A stretch of DNA of 64,000 bases from Rhodamnia argentea (taxonomy: Eukaryota; Streptophyta; Magnoliopsida; Myrtales; Myrtaceae). The notes under the pieces were generated by a model. It ran no database searches, had not been told where the DNA came from, and saw only the letters and a program-made list of their open reading frames with translations. This document shows positions 47,970 to 60,321 of this stretch, piece by piece. Position 1 is the stretch's first letter, and every line of letters begins with the position of its first letter. The stretch lies in NCBI RefSeq assembly GCF_020921035.1, contig NC_063157.1:22833015-22897014 (forward strand), written 5' to 3'. The position numbers and the translations under genes were made by a program.

Positions 47970-49972
47970 CGTGAAAGTGAATGCCGAAGCTTTTGCGCGG
48001 ATGAATCGATTAAGACTACTCCAACTCAACCATACACATCTCGAAGGAAAATATGGACTGTTCTCTAAAGAGTTGAGATGGATTTGCTGGCAGAAATTTC
48101 CTTTTAAGTTTTATCCCGGTCGACTTTCACATGGAACACCTAGTTTGTCTCGTGCGACATAGCAATCTCAAAGTAGCTTGGAAATATAACAAGGTAATGC
48201 ATGCTGACTCTTCTCCTAGACCGAGATAAAATGCTTTGCAAGCAACTTCAAACTTAAATCTATACTTTGTCACAGTTTCTGTCAAAGTTGAAAGTCCTCA
48301 ATCTCAGTCATTTGCAATTCCTGAGAAAGACTCCTGATTTTTCGAGGCTCCCCAATCTAGAGGAATTGGTCCTACAAGATTGCATAAAGCTCGTGGAGAT
48401 CCATCAGGCCATTGGCCAACTAGAGAAACTTGTTCTGGTGAATATCAAAGGCTGCAAAGAGCTCAAGAAATTTCCTGGAAGCATCGGCAGAGTAAAGTCC
48501 CTGAAAGTCATCGATAATGCAGGTTGCTCAAAGATACATAAGTTACCTGAAAATCTCCGAGAGATGGAGTCTCAGATGGAGTTTGTTGCTGCTGGAACTG
48601 CTATTACACACGCCCCTTTGCCCATTATATGCTTAAATAATCCGAAAAAGTTATCTTTATGCGGGTGCAAGATTTCGAAGCCCAGTTCCTTGTCTTCATT
48701 CATTTGGTCATGGATGACAAGAAGGGAAGATCTGCACAAAAATAGTATGCTGACCATGTCGTTGTCGGGGTTAACTTCACTAAAATCTCTGAGATTGATG
48801 GACTGCAATCTATCAGACGATGCAATCCCGGGGGAACTAGGAAGCTTGCTCTTCCTAGAAGACTTAAGACCTGAGAAAGAACAACTTTTTCAGCATACCA
48901 GATACAGTCAGCGGTCTCTTGAAACTCAAAAACCTTAAATTTGACAATTCCGAGGAGCTTGAATTGCTTCCCGATATGCCGACAAATTTATTAACTCCGT
49001 CTGCAGTTAACTGTCCATCGCTGAAAAGTGTATCTTTATCCAAATTCCGCCATGTACCGAGGTTATTTCTAACTAACTGCAGAAAAATAGAAGAGATTTC
49101 TGGCTTGGACAAGTTGCAATCAGCAGGAACAATACACATGCAGTGGTGCTACAGTTTGTCAAGCAACTTCAAAGAGTTCCTTTTTCAGGTTCACTCTCTC
49201 TCACTCTCTTTCTCTAATGTGGTTCATGCACACTGTGAGACGATTTTCTACCTTTTAGAATGCTATACTGAATCATTGTGCAACTTTCCTCTAATTGTGC
49301 AGGACCGGTGCGGGTATGGCTACGGCGAAATTTTCCCTACCGGGAAGCAACATTCCTGATTGGTTTGGCTATCAGAGTGAGATTCCTTCTCTATCTTTTC
49401 AGATGCCTCCGTTTCAAGGCTGTAAGCTGCAAGGTTTCACAGTATGCATTTTCTATTCATCCAAGAGCGACACCAAGGAGCCGCAGCCATTCTCAATAGT
49501 CACCATAACAATTAAGCGCAACCAATCCATCTTTACTCATTACGCTGTGACCTCTGAAAACATTCCAGTCATGACCGAAGATCACATGTGGATGTTCCAT
49601 TTGCCACCTTTCATAATCAACAAACAGCTTGGATGTGAGGACCCAGTGGAATTGACCGTAGATTTAGGTGGCGGACTGGAATTGAAGCAGCTCGGTGTTC
49701 ATTTTGGGAATCAGATCTGTCCTCATTGTCGCCGGTCATGTTCCGGCGGCACTTTACCTTATGGTAGAACTTCACGGTTGACAAATACTCAACTGATAGA
49801 TAGTCAAGTTGGTATTACAGAGAGGAACTGCAGTCTGGCCAATCTGAATACCAAAAGAGGCCTTAGTGATTTTGAGGCTAGTACTGGTCAAGGCTCTGTT
49901 GAGGTGGCGCAACATTCTAAAAGTATGAGGTATGATGATACCAGCAATGTAAACATGGACCAGGAAGAATAA
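47970..49972 (+). pseudogene. TIR-type NLR relic: LRRs plus C-terminal jelly-roll domain only
   Basis: Remnant of a TNL immune receptor. Segments: about 47977-48193 (EAFARMNRLRLLQLNHTHLE, LRWICWQKFPFKF), 48276-49188 (LRR block: LKVLNLSHLQFLRKTPDFSR, LPNLEELVLQDC, LEKLVLVNIKGC) and 49303-49972 (post-LRR C-JID domain: SLPGSNIPDWF, VELTVDLGG). GT-AG introns separate them. TIR and NB-ARC domains are absent upstream. A frame change occurs before the end of the first segment (near 48125) and another in the second (near 48870-48910), and the phase at the second intron does not match, so the gene is not functional as written. The last exon alone stays open for over 220 codons. Confidence 0.85.
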
Positions 49973-50279
49973 TAACTCAGGACACTTCAATGTCTACAAG
50001 GGGAAGATAGACAATGGCGCTCTTGGATGCATTTGCTTGAAGTTATGCTTCTACACAATGTTATTCAACAGCTGCTGAAACCATGTGAATTCTTCATCGG
50101 ATTTGTGGACAAATGTAGAAAAAAGAAGTTTTTGCGCATACGCCAGTTAATGCATGACATGAGTGTCCGAGAGTTCGCTTCTATGTGCCCCCCTGCAATG
50201 GCGATTATTAAAGCTCGTTCTTCCATGAGGTGGCCTAATGAGATCCCTTGTACTACATCGAGAGCAGAAAGCGCAAGTG

Positions 50280-51770
50280 TTTGATCAACATGTCTCACCA
50301 GAAAAAGGGAAAAAGTACTTGGTCAACATGGGTGTGATGGAGCTGATAAGGCTATGATGTGTCCATTCTCTTTCCCACAAGCAATTAGAGCCTCCAGTTT
50401 GGTGAGATTCTGAGATGAGGATTGAAAAAGCAAGACAAGCATCTTTTTTCAGGTGTTAGTGTGAATGGCCTTTTGTGGCTTTTGCACACTCATGTACACC
50501 TAAGGATGAGGGCAAAAGCCTCGCTATGAAGCTTCACTTCCACATAAGCCGAACTTTGCCATTGTGATGATTCTTCCTTTGTTCTTTTGCTTTTCTCTTT
50601 ATCTGGGTTTCCAGGCTGATCAACTAACCAACATATGACTCCTTCAGGTCAGGGGTCTTGTGATTTCTTATCTAAGACATTCATTTTGAAAAAAGGAAAC
50701 AAATTAAATCTCCGGACCAACTAGCCCGAGGACCAACTTCAAGTTTCCCTGTCCTGAATTATGCACTGTGCAATCTAGTTGGACTTTCATATCACAAAGT
50801 AAAAGTTTTTCCCAAGTTGAAAATGAGATACAGAAATCCACCACCCTTCGATAGAAAAATCTTAAAGCTGCAAGAAGAGGACAATGCCGAGAACCTTGTA
50901 GCACCAATGAACAGTGGAGGACATTAAAAACTTATTGTACATGAGCAGTTCATTTAAACGCAGAATATAACAGTCATTTTTCGAATTCTTACAGCTAATA
51001 CAAATACAGTAATATATTATTATCTCAATGTATACACTAGAACGATAATGCATGGCGATTGATACGAAAGAATTTTCTTTGAAGAGCAGATTCCGAACTT
51101 TCTATGAAAGGTATTAAATGCTCGGATGGTTGCTTAGTGTTACATTATCCCTAACAGTTGTCTCTGAGGCATGCCAAACCAGAACCTGCACTAAGAATCC
51201 ACTTTGACTATCAGGAAATTCTGGAGAATATACAAAAGGATGTGATCATGAATCAATCAGCGTGTTTTCCTAAACTGAGGACACATCAGCCATCTTAGAA
51301 AGCTTCCTTCATGATCTATTCAGATCTTTTATTCCTCTTGCTGATCCATTCCTGACTAACGCGAGCTAAATTTAAAAATGTTCAGGATGAAGCATTTACA
51401 CAGGACGTAGAGAATTGATCATCCTGAGCAAGCGCATCTTCGTTGCTTCCGAACCTCTTGCGAGAGACACTACACCAATTTCTTGGCAGACCATCATACA
51501 GAAGATACTCAGGCTGTGAATTTAAATACGGGGAACCAATTTCAGGGTCTTGTCATTGGAATCCTTGTCCTGTCCCTGGACGCATCTTTGTTGGAATGCA
51601 AACACTAATTGCCAACACCTCAATGGCTATTCTGGGAAGACAGACAATGTATGTTACTCCTCTATGCAATTTCTCCAACTCACGGTCTTGGAAATTTAAA
51701 CAGCCCTTCGAAAGAAGCATTTTAATAGAAGGTACAGAGTACACCAAGACTAAAGTCAAAGGGCGCTGAA
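50280..51770. repeat. Upstream copy of a tandem segmental duplication
   Basis: Matches 51985-53270 in the same order: GTCTCACCA and GGAGCTGATAAGGCTATGAT blocks, GGCGATTGATACGAA, CTCAGATGGTTGCTTAGT-like, GGATGTGATCATGAATCAATCA and GCTGATCCATTCCTGACT. Divergence is considerable, with many substitutions and length changes, so the event is not recent. Ends are approximate. Confidence 0.8.
51520..51620 (+). pseudogene. Relic of a GEM-like first exon
   Basis: In the upstream duplicate, the segment with CAGGGTCTTGTCATTGGAAT corresponds to the first coding exon of the intact GEM-like gene (CAAGGTCTTGTCATTGGAGT). The ATG is not conserved and the exons carrying the GRAM domain are not found downstream of it, so only the 5' part was duplicated or retained. 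Confidence 0.6.
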
Positions 51771-51984
51771 AAATACGTATTGTTCATTAATTCGTGGACA
51801 ATTGTATTGAGAAGTTCTTGCAATTAAGCCACTGAATACATGACATGTGTCTGAAAATTTGTTACCCCGCATATCTCCCATTTCAAAATGATTGTTTGAG
51901 TTCCTTTTTCCATGAAGTGACCTAGTAAATCCTTGTCCTATCTTTCATTCTTCATGGACCGAATCCTCATGATGTGTTGAAAAC

Positions 51985-53270
51985 TTAAAGCACAAGCGTT
52001 TGATGAACACGTCTCACCAAGAAAAGGGAAAATTTTTTTTTGGCCAACCTGTAGTCATGGAGCTGATAAGGCTATGATTCAGTTCTGCCGAGTCTTTCCC
52101 ACTTTAGATCCTGCACTTCGGTGTGATTCTGAGATCAGGAAGTGAAAAAGCAGGAGAAAAGCATCCTTTATCTGTGAATGGCCTTTGGCTTTTTGCACAC
52201 TCATGTACAGCAATGGATGAGGGCAAAAGCTTGCCATGAAGTTTCAATTCCACAAATAAATATAACTTCAACCTATTGAAAACCTTTCATCACAAGAATC
52301 TCTGCACCAATTAGCCCAAGGACCAAGGAGGAAAAGAAAAGCAATTTGCCCAAGGGCCAAGTTCAAAACTGATATCTAATCCGAATAAAATGTCCTGAAA
52401 TTACCAAGTGGACACAAAAACATAAAGAAATCAACCACCCCTCCCATAAAAAAATCTTAGTGCTTCAAGGAGAGGACAGTCTCAAGAACCTAGTACCCAC
52501 AAATGAAGGACAAGTAAGGACGTAAAGAACTCATTACAGCTAATACATATGCAGTATTATATGATCCTTTCAATGTGGGCAATCGAACCATCATGAATGG
52601 CGATTGATACGAAGAAGGTTTCCTTTTTTGGTTGCGCAGATTCCAATTTTTTGCCAAAATTCCTAATTGCTCAGATGGTTGCTTAGTCTAATATTATCCT
52701 CACTTTTGTCTGTGAGGCATAACAAACCAGAACCTGCACCATGAATCCACTTTTTAGAACCAGAAACTTCTAAAGAATGCACAAAAGGATGTGATCATGA
52801 ATCAATCACAGTGCATTTTTCAAAAGGCGAGGACACATCAGCCATCTCAGAAAGCTTCTTTTACGCGTTCCCTTCTGCTCCTTTATTCCTTGCTGATCCA
52901 TTCCTGACTCATACGGCACTAAATCGAAACAGTGTCAGGATTCAGCATTTACCTATGGACATTGTGCTTTTAAATACATTCCCAGCACTCAGAGGATTGA
53001 TCATACTTGGTAAGCACATCCCTTGTTTCCAACCCATTTTGAGAGATACTACACAGCTTATCATCAGACCATCAAATATGAAAAACCAACTCCAAGGTCT
53101 TGTCATTGGAGTTCCTTTCCTGTCCTTGGAGGCACCTTCATCGGAGCATTCTTATCAGTACAATGAAATGTTCTGTCCATTCGATGGATCGTCGCGAAAG
53201 TTGAAAAAAAGTAGGCATTCGTATCGAAGCAGCTGTCCCTTTTGGACGTTTAGTTAATTCGAAACATCTA
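51985..53270. repeat. Downstream copy of the tandem segmental duplication
   Basis: Homologous to 50280-51770, see that entry for the shared blocks. It supplies the promoter region, leader and first exon of the intact GEM-like gene. The stretch 49973-50279 before the first copy is probably the 3' flank of the NLR relic and shows no gene. Confidence 0.8.
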
Positions 53271-54133
53271 TCTGAACTCTGACCTGTCTGGTTCCGACAT
53301 TGCAGATAAGGTGAATTTGGTGCTTCATAGGATGAACAAGCTCGGGAAGAAAGCAGATATTCTTGCGCGTGGCGTTCGAGAACATGGTACTAACAATTCT
53401 TTTCTTATGACCACAATTTTTGGTATTCACTTAATATGTCCTAATATTCAAGGCTCTTTATTTTGGAGGATCAAGAAACATTACATCTTTTGAGGTCAAT
53501 TTAGCGCAAAAATGTTCATATGACCTACGCACTAAACTGGTTTTCTCATGGTTTTGTGACGGAACTGCAGTGAGCCTAAGTCCCAAGATTACGAAAACAG
53601 TAGAAGGAAAGTTGAGAATTGGGGCAAGAGTTCTTCAACTTGGAGGAATGGATAAGGTGTTCATGGACTTATTTAATGTCGGAGATGGCGAAAGGCTGAT
53701 GAAGACCTTTCAATGCTATTTGTCGACCTCAAGCGGTCCGATAGGAGGTCTCCTCTTTATCTCCAATGAGAGAGTGGCCTTTTGCAGCGACAGATGTATA
53801 AAACTGGTTTCTCCGGATGGAGAAACAACCAAAGTCCATTACAAGGTAACTTCGCTCATGTTGCAAAATCACTATATTTTCTGTCAATAATCTATTTGCT
53901 GGTCTCTATTGCTATGTCGAACCGGATGCTAATCTGTCTTTTTTAAATATCTTTTCCAGGTGATGATCCCGCTTAGAAAGATAAAGATGGAAAATGAGAA
54001 AGAGAACTTGGAGAAGCCGTCGCAGAAATACATACAGATTGTAACAGTAGATAATTTCGATTTCTGGTTCATGGGATTCTTGAACTATCAGAAAACACTA
54101 AAGCATCTCCGGCGGGCAATTTCTCAAACGTAG
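53078..54133 (+). CDS. GRAM-domain GEM-like protein (ABR5/FIP1 family)
   Basis: Four exons, 53078-53210, 53306-53386, 53571-53845 and 53960-54133, GT-AG with agreeing phases, giving 220 residues. The N-terminus MKNQLQGLVIGVPF matches the start of small GEM-like proteins. HRMNKLGKKADILARGVREH is the conserved linker. The GRAM domain covers roughly residues 95-165, with GGMDKVFMDLF, GERLMKTFQCYLSTSSGPIG, GLLFISNERVAFCSDR and HYKVMIPLRKIK. The end is YIQIVTVDNFDFWFMGFLNY then QKTLKHLRRAIS. GRAM domains bind phosphoinositides. Relatives in Arabidopsis are ABA-responsive (ABR5-like) or act in epidermal cell fate (GEM). Upstream reading frame is open 89 codons, but the family start is at 53078. It looks intact, unlike the relic in the upstream duplicate. 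Confidence 0.93.
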
Positions 54134-55345
54134 GCTGTTTCAAGCCGATTTGAAGAGATACTTTTTCATCTTTTAGTTCTTCTGTGTCAGATATATGTAC
54201 AACTAGGAATTGTCAACATTGTGAAAAAGTTGTCAATGAGGAAATGCTGTTAAATCCAATGTCCTCTCTCTAGCAGCTTTCGAAGACGACATTCTAATTG
54301 GAATACTTGCTGTGAGAAAAATTGACGGGCAGTTTAAACTTTGTGAAACTATCTTGATTAGCTGCCCGAGAAGATGGTTATCTTTCTTTTTTTCTGGTGT
54401 CATTCTATTTGCTCTGTCATTTATCGCGGAATCATTAGATAGCACAAAAGCATTGAAAATATAATTCCTCGCCGTACTAGCTCTTTCTGTCCGGCTTCAA
54501 CTGGATGACCGTTTGCCACCCTGACTCTCTGGTACGCATCTTCAAATCATTGCAATCGAAATGGTATCTGAAAAGTTACAGGATCACGAAGATGATCCTA
54601 TTTTGAATCAGATAAAGCAGCATCCAACATCCATCCTAGAAATTTCCACCCGATCATGCTTCTGTTTCTCTTCTTGATGATCCATCCACGAATCATCAAG
54701 TAGAAACGTGTGATTGCTTGTCAACTTCTCCAAATGTTAAAGTTAACCTGTTGAATGCATCCGCAATGTGACAGGACTGAGAATTTTTGCACTGAGTAAT
54801 GCACCAACCATCCTAGACAGTAGACACAAGACTGGTTTTTGTGCAAAGAAGAGAATGTTATGCTGCAGACTTAACATGAAAACAGAAGCTTCCTTCAGGA
54901 TCAGTGTTACAGATTAGTATGGTGCCAGGTAACACATTCTGTTCTTTGTGCTTGTGAGCAAACAGACTGCTTGATGTGACTGGTACTTTTCAAAGTAATG
55001 TAGGTAATTTCTCCAATGGGTTATTTGGCATCTCACTCGAGATACTGTCCGCTTTGACCTGTCTGGTGTCGAATCTCATGATTTTATCTTTTGGCGTGCT
55101 TTTTCGAGGAAGTCACCTGTTGTGGTGAGCACGTCTAATATTAGAGTTACAATGAGTCGTCGCGTAAAAAATGCTCTCTCCTATTTGATATTCAGTTCCG
55201 TTTATTCTTATCCTGTTCGTCATCCTAGAAGTCTGTGAGGATCCGCTCCTTGCCCAGACCATCTTGCCTCCGCGATCGCCCTCTGCCCACGTTGGACTTG
55301 GTACATGTCAGTAAACTCGGTAACATCTGTATAGTTGCCGCCGGT

Positions 55346-55473
55346 AACTTTACTGAATCAGGGATTGACAGAAGAAAATTGTTCAGGCCGTCCGATCAAT
55401 CCTGACGACAACTTTACTGAATCAGGGATTGACAGAAGAAAATTGTTCAGGCCATCCGATCAATCCTGACGAC
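55346..55473. repeat. 64-bp tandem duplication
   Basis: AACTTTACTGAATCAGGGAT occurs at 55346 and 55410, and the following bases (GACAGAAGAAAATTGTTCAG and onward to CCTGACGAC) are repeated with one visible mismatch. Near identity suggests a recent slippage event. Confidence 0.9.
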
Positions 55474-55858
55474 GCCAAACATGAGCTGACAAAATTAATG
55501 AGGGAGGAGAGCCTCTCTTTGCCTGTTTTTGAAGGGATGCACATGTATGAATCGGCTCCTAGGATGTATATGATGTTCAGATTGAAGAAAGGAACAAATC
55601 CTAAGAGGTCAAAAACAAAGATCCAAAATTATGACCAACGAGACTCTTCAGTTAACTGCATCGCCACGTTCATTTTATGAACTTATCACATAAACTAATC
55701 TAGTCTGTATATCTTCGGGCCATAACTTTGTCTCATCGATATTTTTCGATTTTATGCCCTAATTCATTTCACTAATGAAACATCTCATTTAATTTTTGAA
55801 TCAATAAGATGCACACCAAGGACTACTTTTTCACCTTTTCCCCAACCCAAAAATTGCA

Positions 55859-55896
55859 AAAAAAGAAAAGAAAAGAAAAGAAAAGAAAAGAAAGAA
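55859..55896. repeat. (AAAAG)n microsatellite
   Basis: A run of about seven AAAAG units in AT-rich intergenic DNA. Confidence 0.9.
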
Positions 55897-57516
55897 GGGT
55901 TTACAAATTAGTTGGCTGCTGGCAAGTCTCTTTCTATCTTCAAAAAGAAATTTTGATTTCTGCAAATGGCTAATTTTGCCTATAACCAAATATAGAGCAC
56001 GGCACTTAAGTTGTGATTAGGGGTCAATCTTCTATTCATAGCTATATCAAAAGAGCACACAGTTCTCTCATGTGGACAAAAAAAAAGAAAAGAAGGAGTT
56101 ACTTAAAAAAAAAATGAAACCTCTAAAATTTTGGTCTAATTTGAAGTATGAATTTAGCCGCAAATGCGTTTCCTCCCCCTCTTTTTCATTTAGAATTACC
56201 ATTGCAATTAAAACAGGGATTTACTCAGCAATCACCCACTTTTATCCATGCATAATCGCGATCATGTCTTACTTTTGGCATTGATATTGTCCAGACGTCC
56301 CCGAGTTTTACATACCTCGATGACGTATCACTAAACACAAATTAACAAATAGAATGTACAATAACATGGAGTTGTGCACGGGGCGAGCGTGAAGAACTGG
56401 TTTAAATTCATGTGAAACAAAAAGAAAAAAGTCCAATTTATCAATAAGTGCTACTTAATTTTAAGTTTGTAACATAAATTTTTTTTTATCGATACCATTC
56501 CTTTTACTTTCGGAATTACAGTTTTGCTGTTTATTTAATATTATTTTTTTCCTATCGTCGGAGAATTATCTGTAAAGTGACAGCGATTGGTAAAATTGCA
56601 ATAAGCAAAGATAATTTCAGGGTTTAACTTTATAATTATAATTACGTTGTCGTATTAAATGGGGAGACGGTATTATAAACCTTGAAAAGGAATATAATGG
56701 CGGAGGGAGGATCGCGATCGTCGTCTCGCGCTGTCATTATTGGAGCTCCAAGAGATTCCAACTGGCCCATTCCTTTTTACCCATTTGCCCCTTCGCGTAA
56801 CCTGAATCTGCCCACGATCCCGCGAATCTTTCCAGACTTGCGTTCCTCGGCCACGGACATTTACGTCAACTCTCCCCCCCACCTACGTAATCTTCTCCGC
56901 GTTTAGCCGGGGATTCCGACTTTGACTTACCCAGTGGTTCATACTCTCTCTCTCTCTCTCGCTCGCTGAGTTGAACCTGTGGCTTTGTGAGGGGAAGTCA
57001 ATCCATCCGAGTCGCAGCTTCGAGGTGAGATGTTTGGTGCTCTTCGGTGGTTTTTTTGGTTGTTGCTCTTCCCTTGATTCAGGCTATTTTCGTTCAAATT
57101 ATGCTTGTTAATCCTCCGAGGCCGTCGAATCTGGTAATTGGAGTGGGTACTGTTCGTTCTTGGGTTGGTTCTTTTTTCTTTGGCCAGATTTTGGGTCGGT
57201 TCTTTGTTTTGTGTGTTTTCGATTGATCGACCCATGTTTTTCCTTTGGGAAATAGGTGATGGGTTTGCTGAATTATGGAAGTTTTTTCGTTTTTGTTCTT
57301 TGAATTCCTATCAAATTCTTTTCTTTTTTCATTGTGCCATCTGGGATGGATTTTGCGCGCCGGACTAAGTCGAAAGTGGAGCCCTCTCAAAATCTGTCAC
57401 CTCGTGGTGACTAGGGTGCAAGATCTTTTGCAATTTGTTCCTCAATCTTTTCTTGTGAGCGAGATAGATTTGTATTTGGTATTCATTGACTAATGTTACA
57501 CTTCTGTTGGAGCAGA

Positions 57517-60321
57517 ATGGGTGTTTCGGTGAAGCAGATGGCCCTGATTGTGGCCACTTTGGGTGTACTGTCCTTCATCTTTGGAGTGATTGCTGAGAAT
57601 AAGAAGGTGATTCATCCACCGTCTGATTGTTTTTTGGCCCTATGATTGTTTATCTCTAGGGGAATTGATGCGGGTGGCCATTGGAATTTTCCTTCAATTT
57701 TCGATATTTTCTTGAACTTTTCTGCTTTCAATCGAGTCCTTGAACTTTCTAAAATCCAATCAAGGAAGTCCTTCCATTAAATTCTACTGTTTTCTAATGT
57801 GGGCATGATTTCTGTTAACTTGTTCGCCATGCTGGCATCTGCCTGGTTTACATGTGGCTTCCACATCATATCTCTCTCCTTTGTTTGGCCAAAGAGAAAG
57901 GGGAAAAAAGAAAGATTAGAGGAGATGCAGCAGTTCACATCATTATTTTAGTCTACTAAAAGATAACACACTTAATGGAATGGCTGCATTAAACTAATTT
58001 TTGAAAGTTTAGGGACTAGATTGAACAGAAAAAGAATTTCGAGGAGCACATTGAACATTGAAGAGAATTTCCAGGACCACCCAATTCATTACCCCATCTA
58101 TCTGTGGTTTGAGTAATTTTATTCTGCTTGAATGGTAGCTTGTCTTGTCAGTTTGAGGTTGTGGATGTATTTGCCTTATTTGTTTTCAAGTATGCTGTAG
58201 TTTGGAGATATGAATTTTCCAGATTTTGTACTATGAATAAAGGTTGATGTGGTTTTTTGTCTCCGTCTCTATGATGTTGTCATGTTCATAGTTCGACATT
58301 GTTGATTTTGTTCTGTTCTTGGTGGCCAGTGATCTATCATTTTATCTTCTTTTCAGATTCCCATTTCCGGCTACCGTAACATTAATTTGGTTGTCTGTTA
58401 TCCTAATTTAAATAGGTGATGGAGTATATATTATCGCGATATGATTGGTTGCAATCATAAAATTAATCGTAAGATTTCTCCTTGTCTTAATATGATAGAG
58501 ATATCTGAAAGGATGTTTTACACCAAGTTGTCTTAATTTGATAGAGATATCTGAAAGGATGTTTTAAGGAAGTAATAGCTCTCAGACATTTTATAATCTC
58601 TGCATCCACAGTTTTCAACTTTTGCATGAAATTAATATGTCAATTCGCACTTTCCTTTTTATTCCTAATTTCTATCTATGCTTCTTGGCCTCTATATATT
58701 CCACAGCCTGCATCTGGAACTGTGATTACTGTTAAAGATGTGGTAATTTGCAAGTATCCATCTGACCCTACTGTTGCTCTTGGGTATCTGTCCTTTGCAT
58801 TCCTTGTGTTGTGCACTGTGGCGGGATATTGGTCTCTGTTTTACCCGTACAAGGGAAGGTCCATCCCTCAATCAGCTTTTTTCCACAATACTAGCTTCGT
58901 TGTCTTCTTCAACATTGCCTTGTAAGTAACTTTACCAGTATTATTTGCCTGCATGTTCTTTTTAATGTTTCTTAATAGATCCATTTTGATTGAAACCGGG
59001 ACACAACAGTAGTACTGGGATAACATAACACCTGCAGAGTGAATACTTATAACTCAGAAGTTGATTTCATTGTGCACTCCGACCCTTATTCTGTAATTTG
59101 AGGACATGAAAGTGAGGGAAGTTGTAACTGAGGGTGCACAAATCTGCCTCTTCCTATATCGTATGGTGGCTACCTCCTCTTTGAGATGCTTCTGCTCTTG
59201 AGGCTAGTCGCTGTCCGAAACTAACATTTTGATTGATCCGTTTTGATTAATGTTTCTTAGAGATGCTTCTGCCGTTGAGGCTAGTCGCTGTCGGAAACTA
59301 CCATTTTTAATGTTTCTTAATAGATCCATTTTGATTGACACCGGGACACAACAGTACCGGGATAGCCTAACACCTGCAGAGTGAATACTTTTAACTTGGA
59401 AGTGGATTTCATTGTGCACTCTGACCCTTATTCTGTAATTTGAGGACATGCCCAGGAAAGCGAGGGAAGTTGTAAATGAGGGTGCACAAATCTGCCTCCT
59501 CCTGTATCTTATAGCAGCCACCTCCTCTTAGAGATCTTCTGCTGTTGAGGCTAGTCGCTGTCCAAAACTACCATATTAGTGCCGCTGCTTTTAAATTATT
59601 TCATTTAGAAGAACAGTTATGACCCATTCCAGCTCTTTATCAACTTCTTACAAATTTTGTTGTTCACATGTTATGCAAAGCATTACATGTGAATGTTCCA
59701 TCAGTATGAGGATTTGGTCTTTTTTTGGGGACTCTCATAAGGGTGTTGTAAGTAGCACAGGCATAGGCACTTGTTGAAGACTGATTGTACTCTGTGGAAT
59801 ACATAGAACATGAATGGAACACCAAGTTAGTTGACACGACTTTACTCCAAATATTGATATAAATTTACTTTCTGTCAAGCAATGTATTTTGGACAAAAGT
59901 TGCAATGTATCCTCTAGTGTTATTTGGTCAACCAGTGGGCTCACGGAGTCATCCATATGATCACTTTTAACTAATTGCCTATTCCTTATAATGGTAATTC
60001 CCTTCAAATCCACACAGGTTCATAGGGGGATTGGCAGCGGCGCTGCTGTTATGGCCGACAATTACTGAGCAATTGCACCAGGCGCACAATGTTCACAAGA
60101 ACCTCAGCTACCAATGCCCCACGGCCAAGACTGGTCTACTTGGTGGTGGAGCATTTCTGTCCCTCGACTCAGCTCTCTTCTGGCTGGTTGCCCTTATGCT
60201 AGCGGACAATACCCGTGAGGATTTCTTTGACGAGTTTGATGGGCCCCGTAAGGATGGCGATCCAGGTCAGGTTCTCACAAACGAGTATGAGGCGGATGTG
60301 CATATGAAGGGGGTTGCCTAG
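57517..60321 (+). CDS. DUF1218 membrane protein (MWL/VCC-like)
   Basis: Three coding exons, 57517-57606, 58707-58921 and 60018-60321, GT-AG with agreeing phases, giving 202 residues. Four hydrophobic segments are visible: MALIVATLGVLSFIFGVIA (about 8-26), LGYLSFAFLVLCTVAGY (middle), FVVFFNIALFIGGLAAALLL (spanning the exon 2/3 join) and LDSALFWLVALML. Conserved cysteines occur in VVICKYP and in YQCPTAKTGLLGGGAFLSL. The C-terminal tail is hydrophilic and acidic. The first segment can act as a signal anchor. Arabidopsis DUF1218 proteins include MODIFYING WALL LIGNIN-1/2 and VCC/DEAL, which affect lignin and leaf vein and symmetry patterning; which branch this belongs to cannot be settled by eye. 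It looks intact. Confidence 0.92.
58482..58566. repeat. Short direct duplication in DUF1218 intron
   Basis: TTGTCTTAATNTGATAGAGA and the following ATATCTGAAAGGATGTTTTA occur at 58482 and again 46 bases later at 58528, nearly identical. Confidence 0.85.
58961..59575. repeat. 345-bp tandem duplication in last DUF1218 intron
   Basis: TTTAATGTTTCTTAATAGAT starts at 58961 and again at 59306. The copies share the ACCGGGACACAACAGTA, CACCTGCAGAGTGAATACTT and GAGGCTAGTCGCTGTC blocks; the last of these occurs a third time near 59269. Copies differ at scattered bases. The intron has grown by this duplication without touching the exons. Confidence 0.88.

Larger units (their letters stand above)
54134..57516. 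other. Intergenic, GEM-like gene to DUF1218 gene
   Basis: Mostly AT-rich. It contains a 64-base tandem duplication (55346-55473), an AAAAG microsatellite and, from about 56690, the GC-richer upstream region of the DUF1218 gene. An 83-codon open stretch (55429-55680) and a 74-codon one (56682-56906) have no recognisable family. A likely 5' UTR intron runs 57025-57515, with a CGAG/GTGAGA donor and a GGAGCAG acceptor just before the start codon. Confidence 0.55.
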
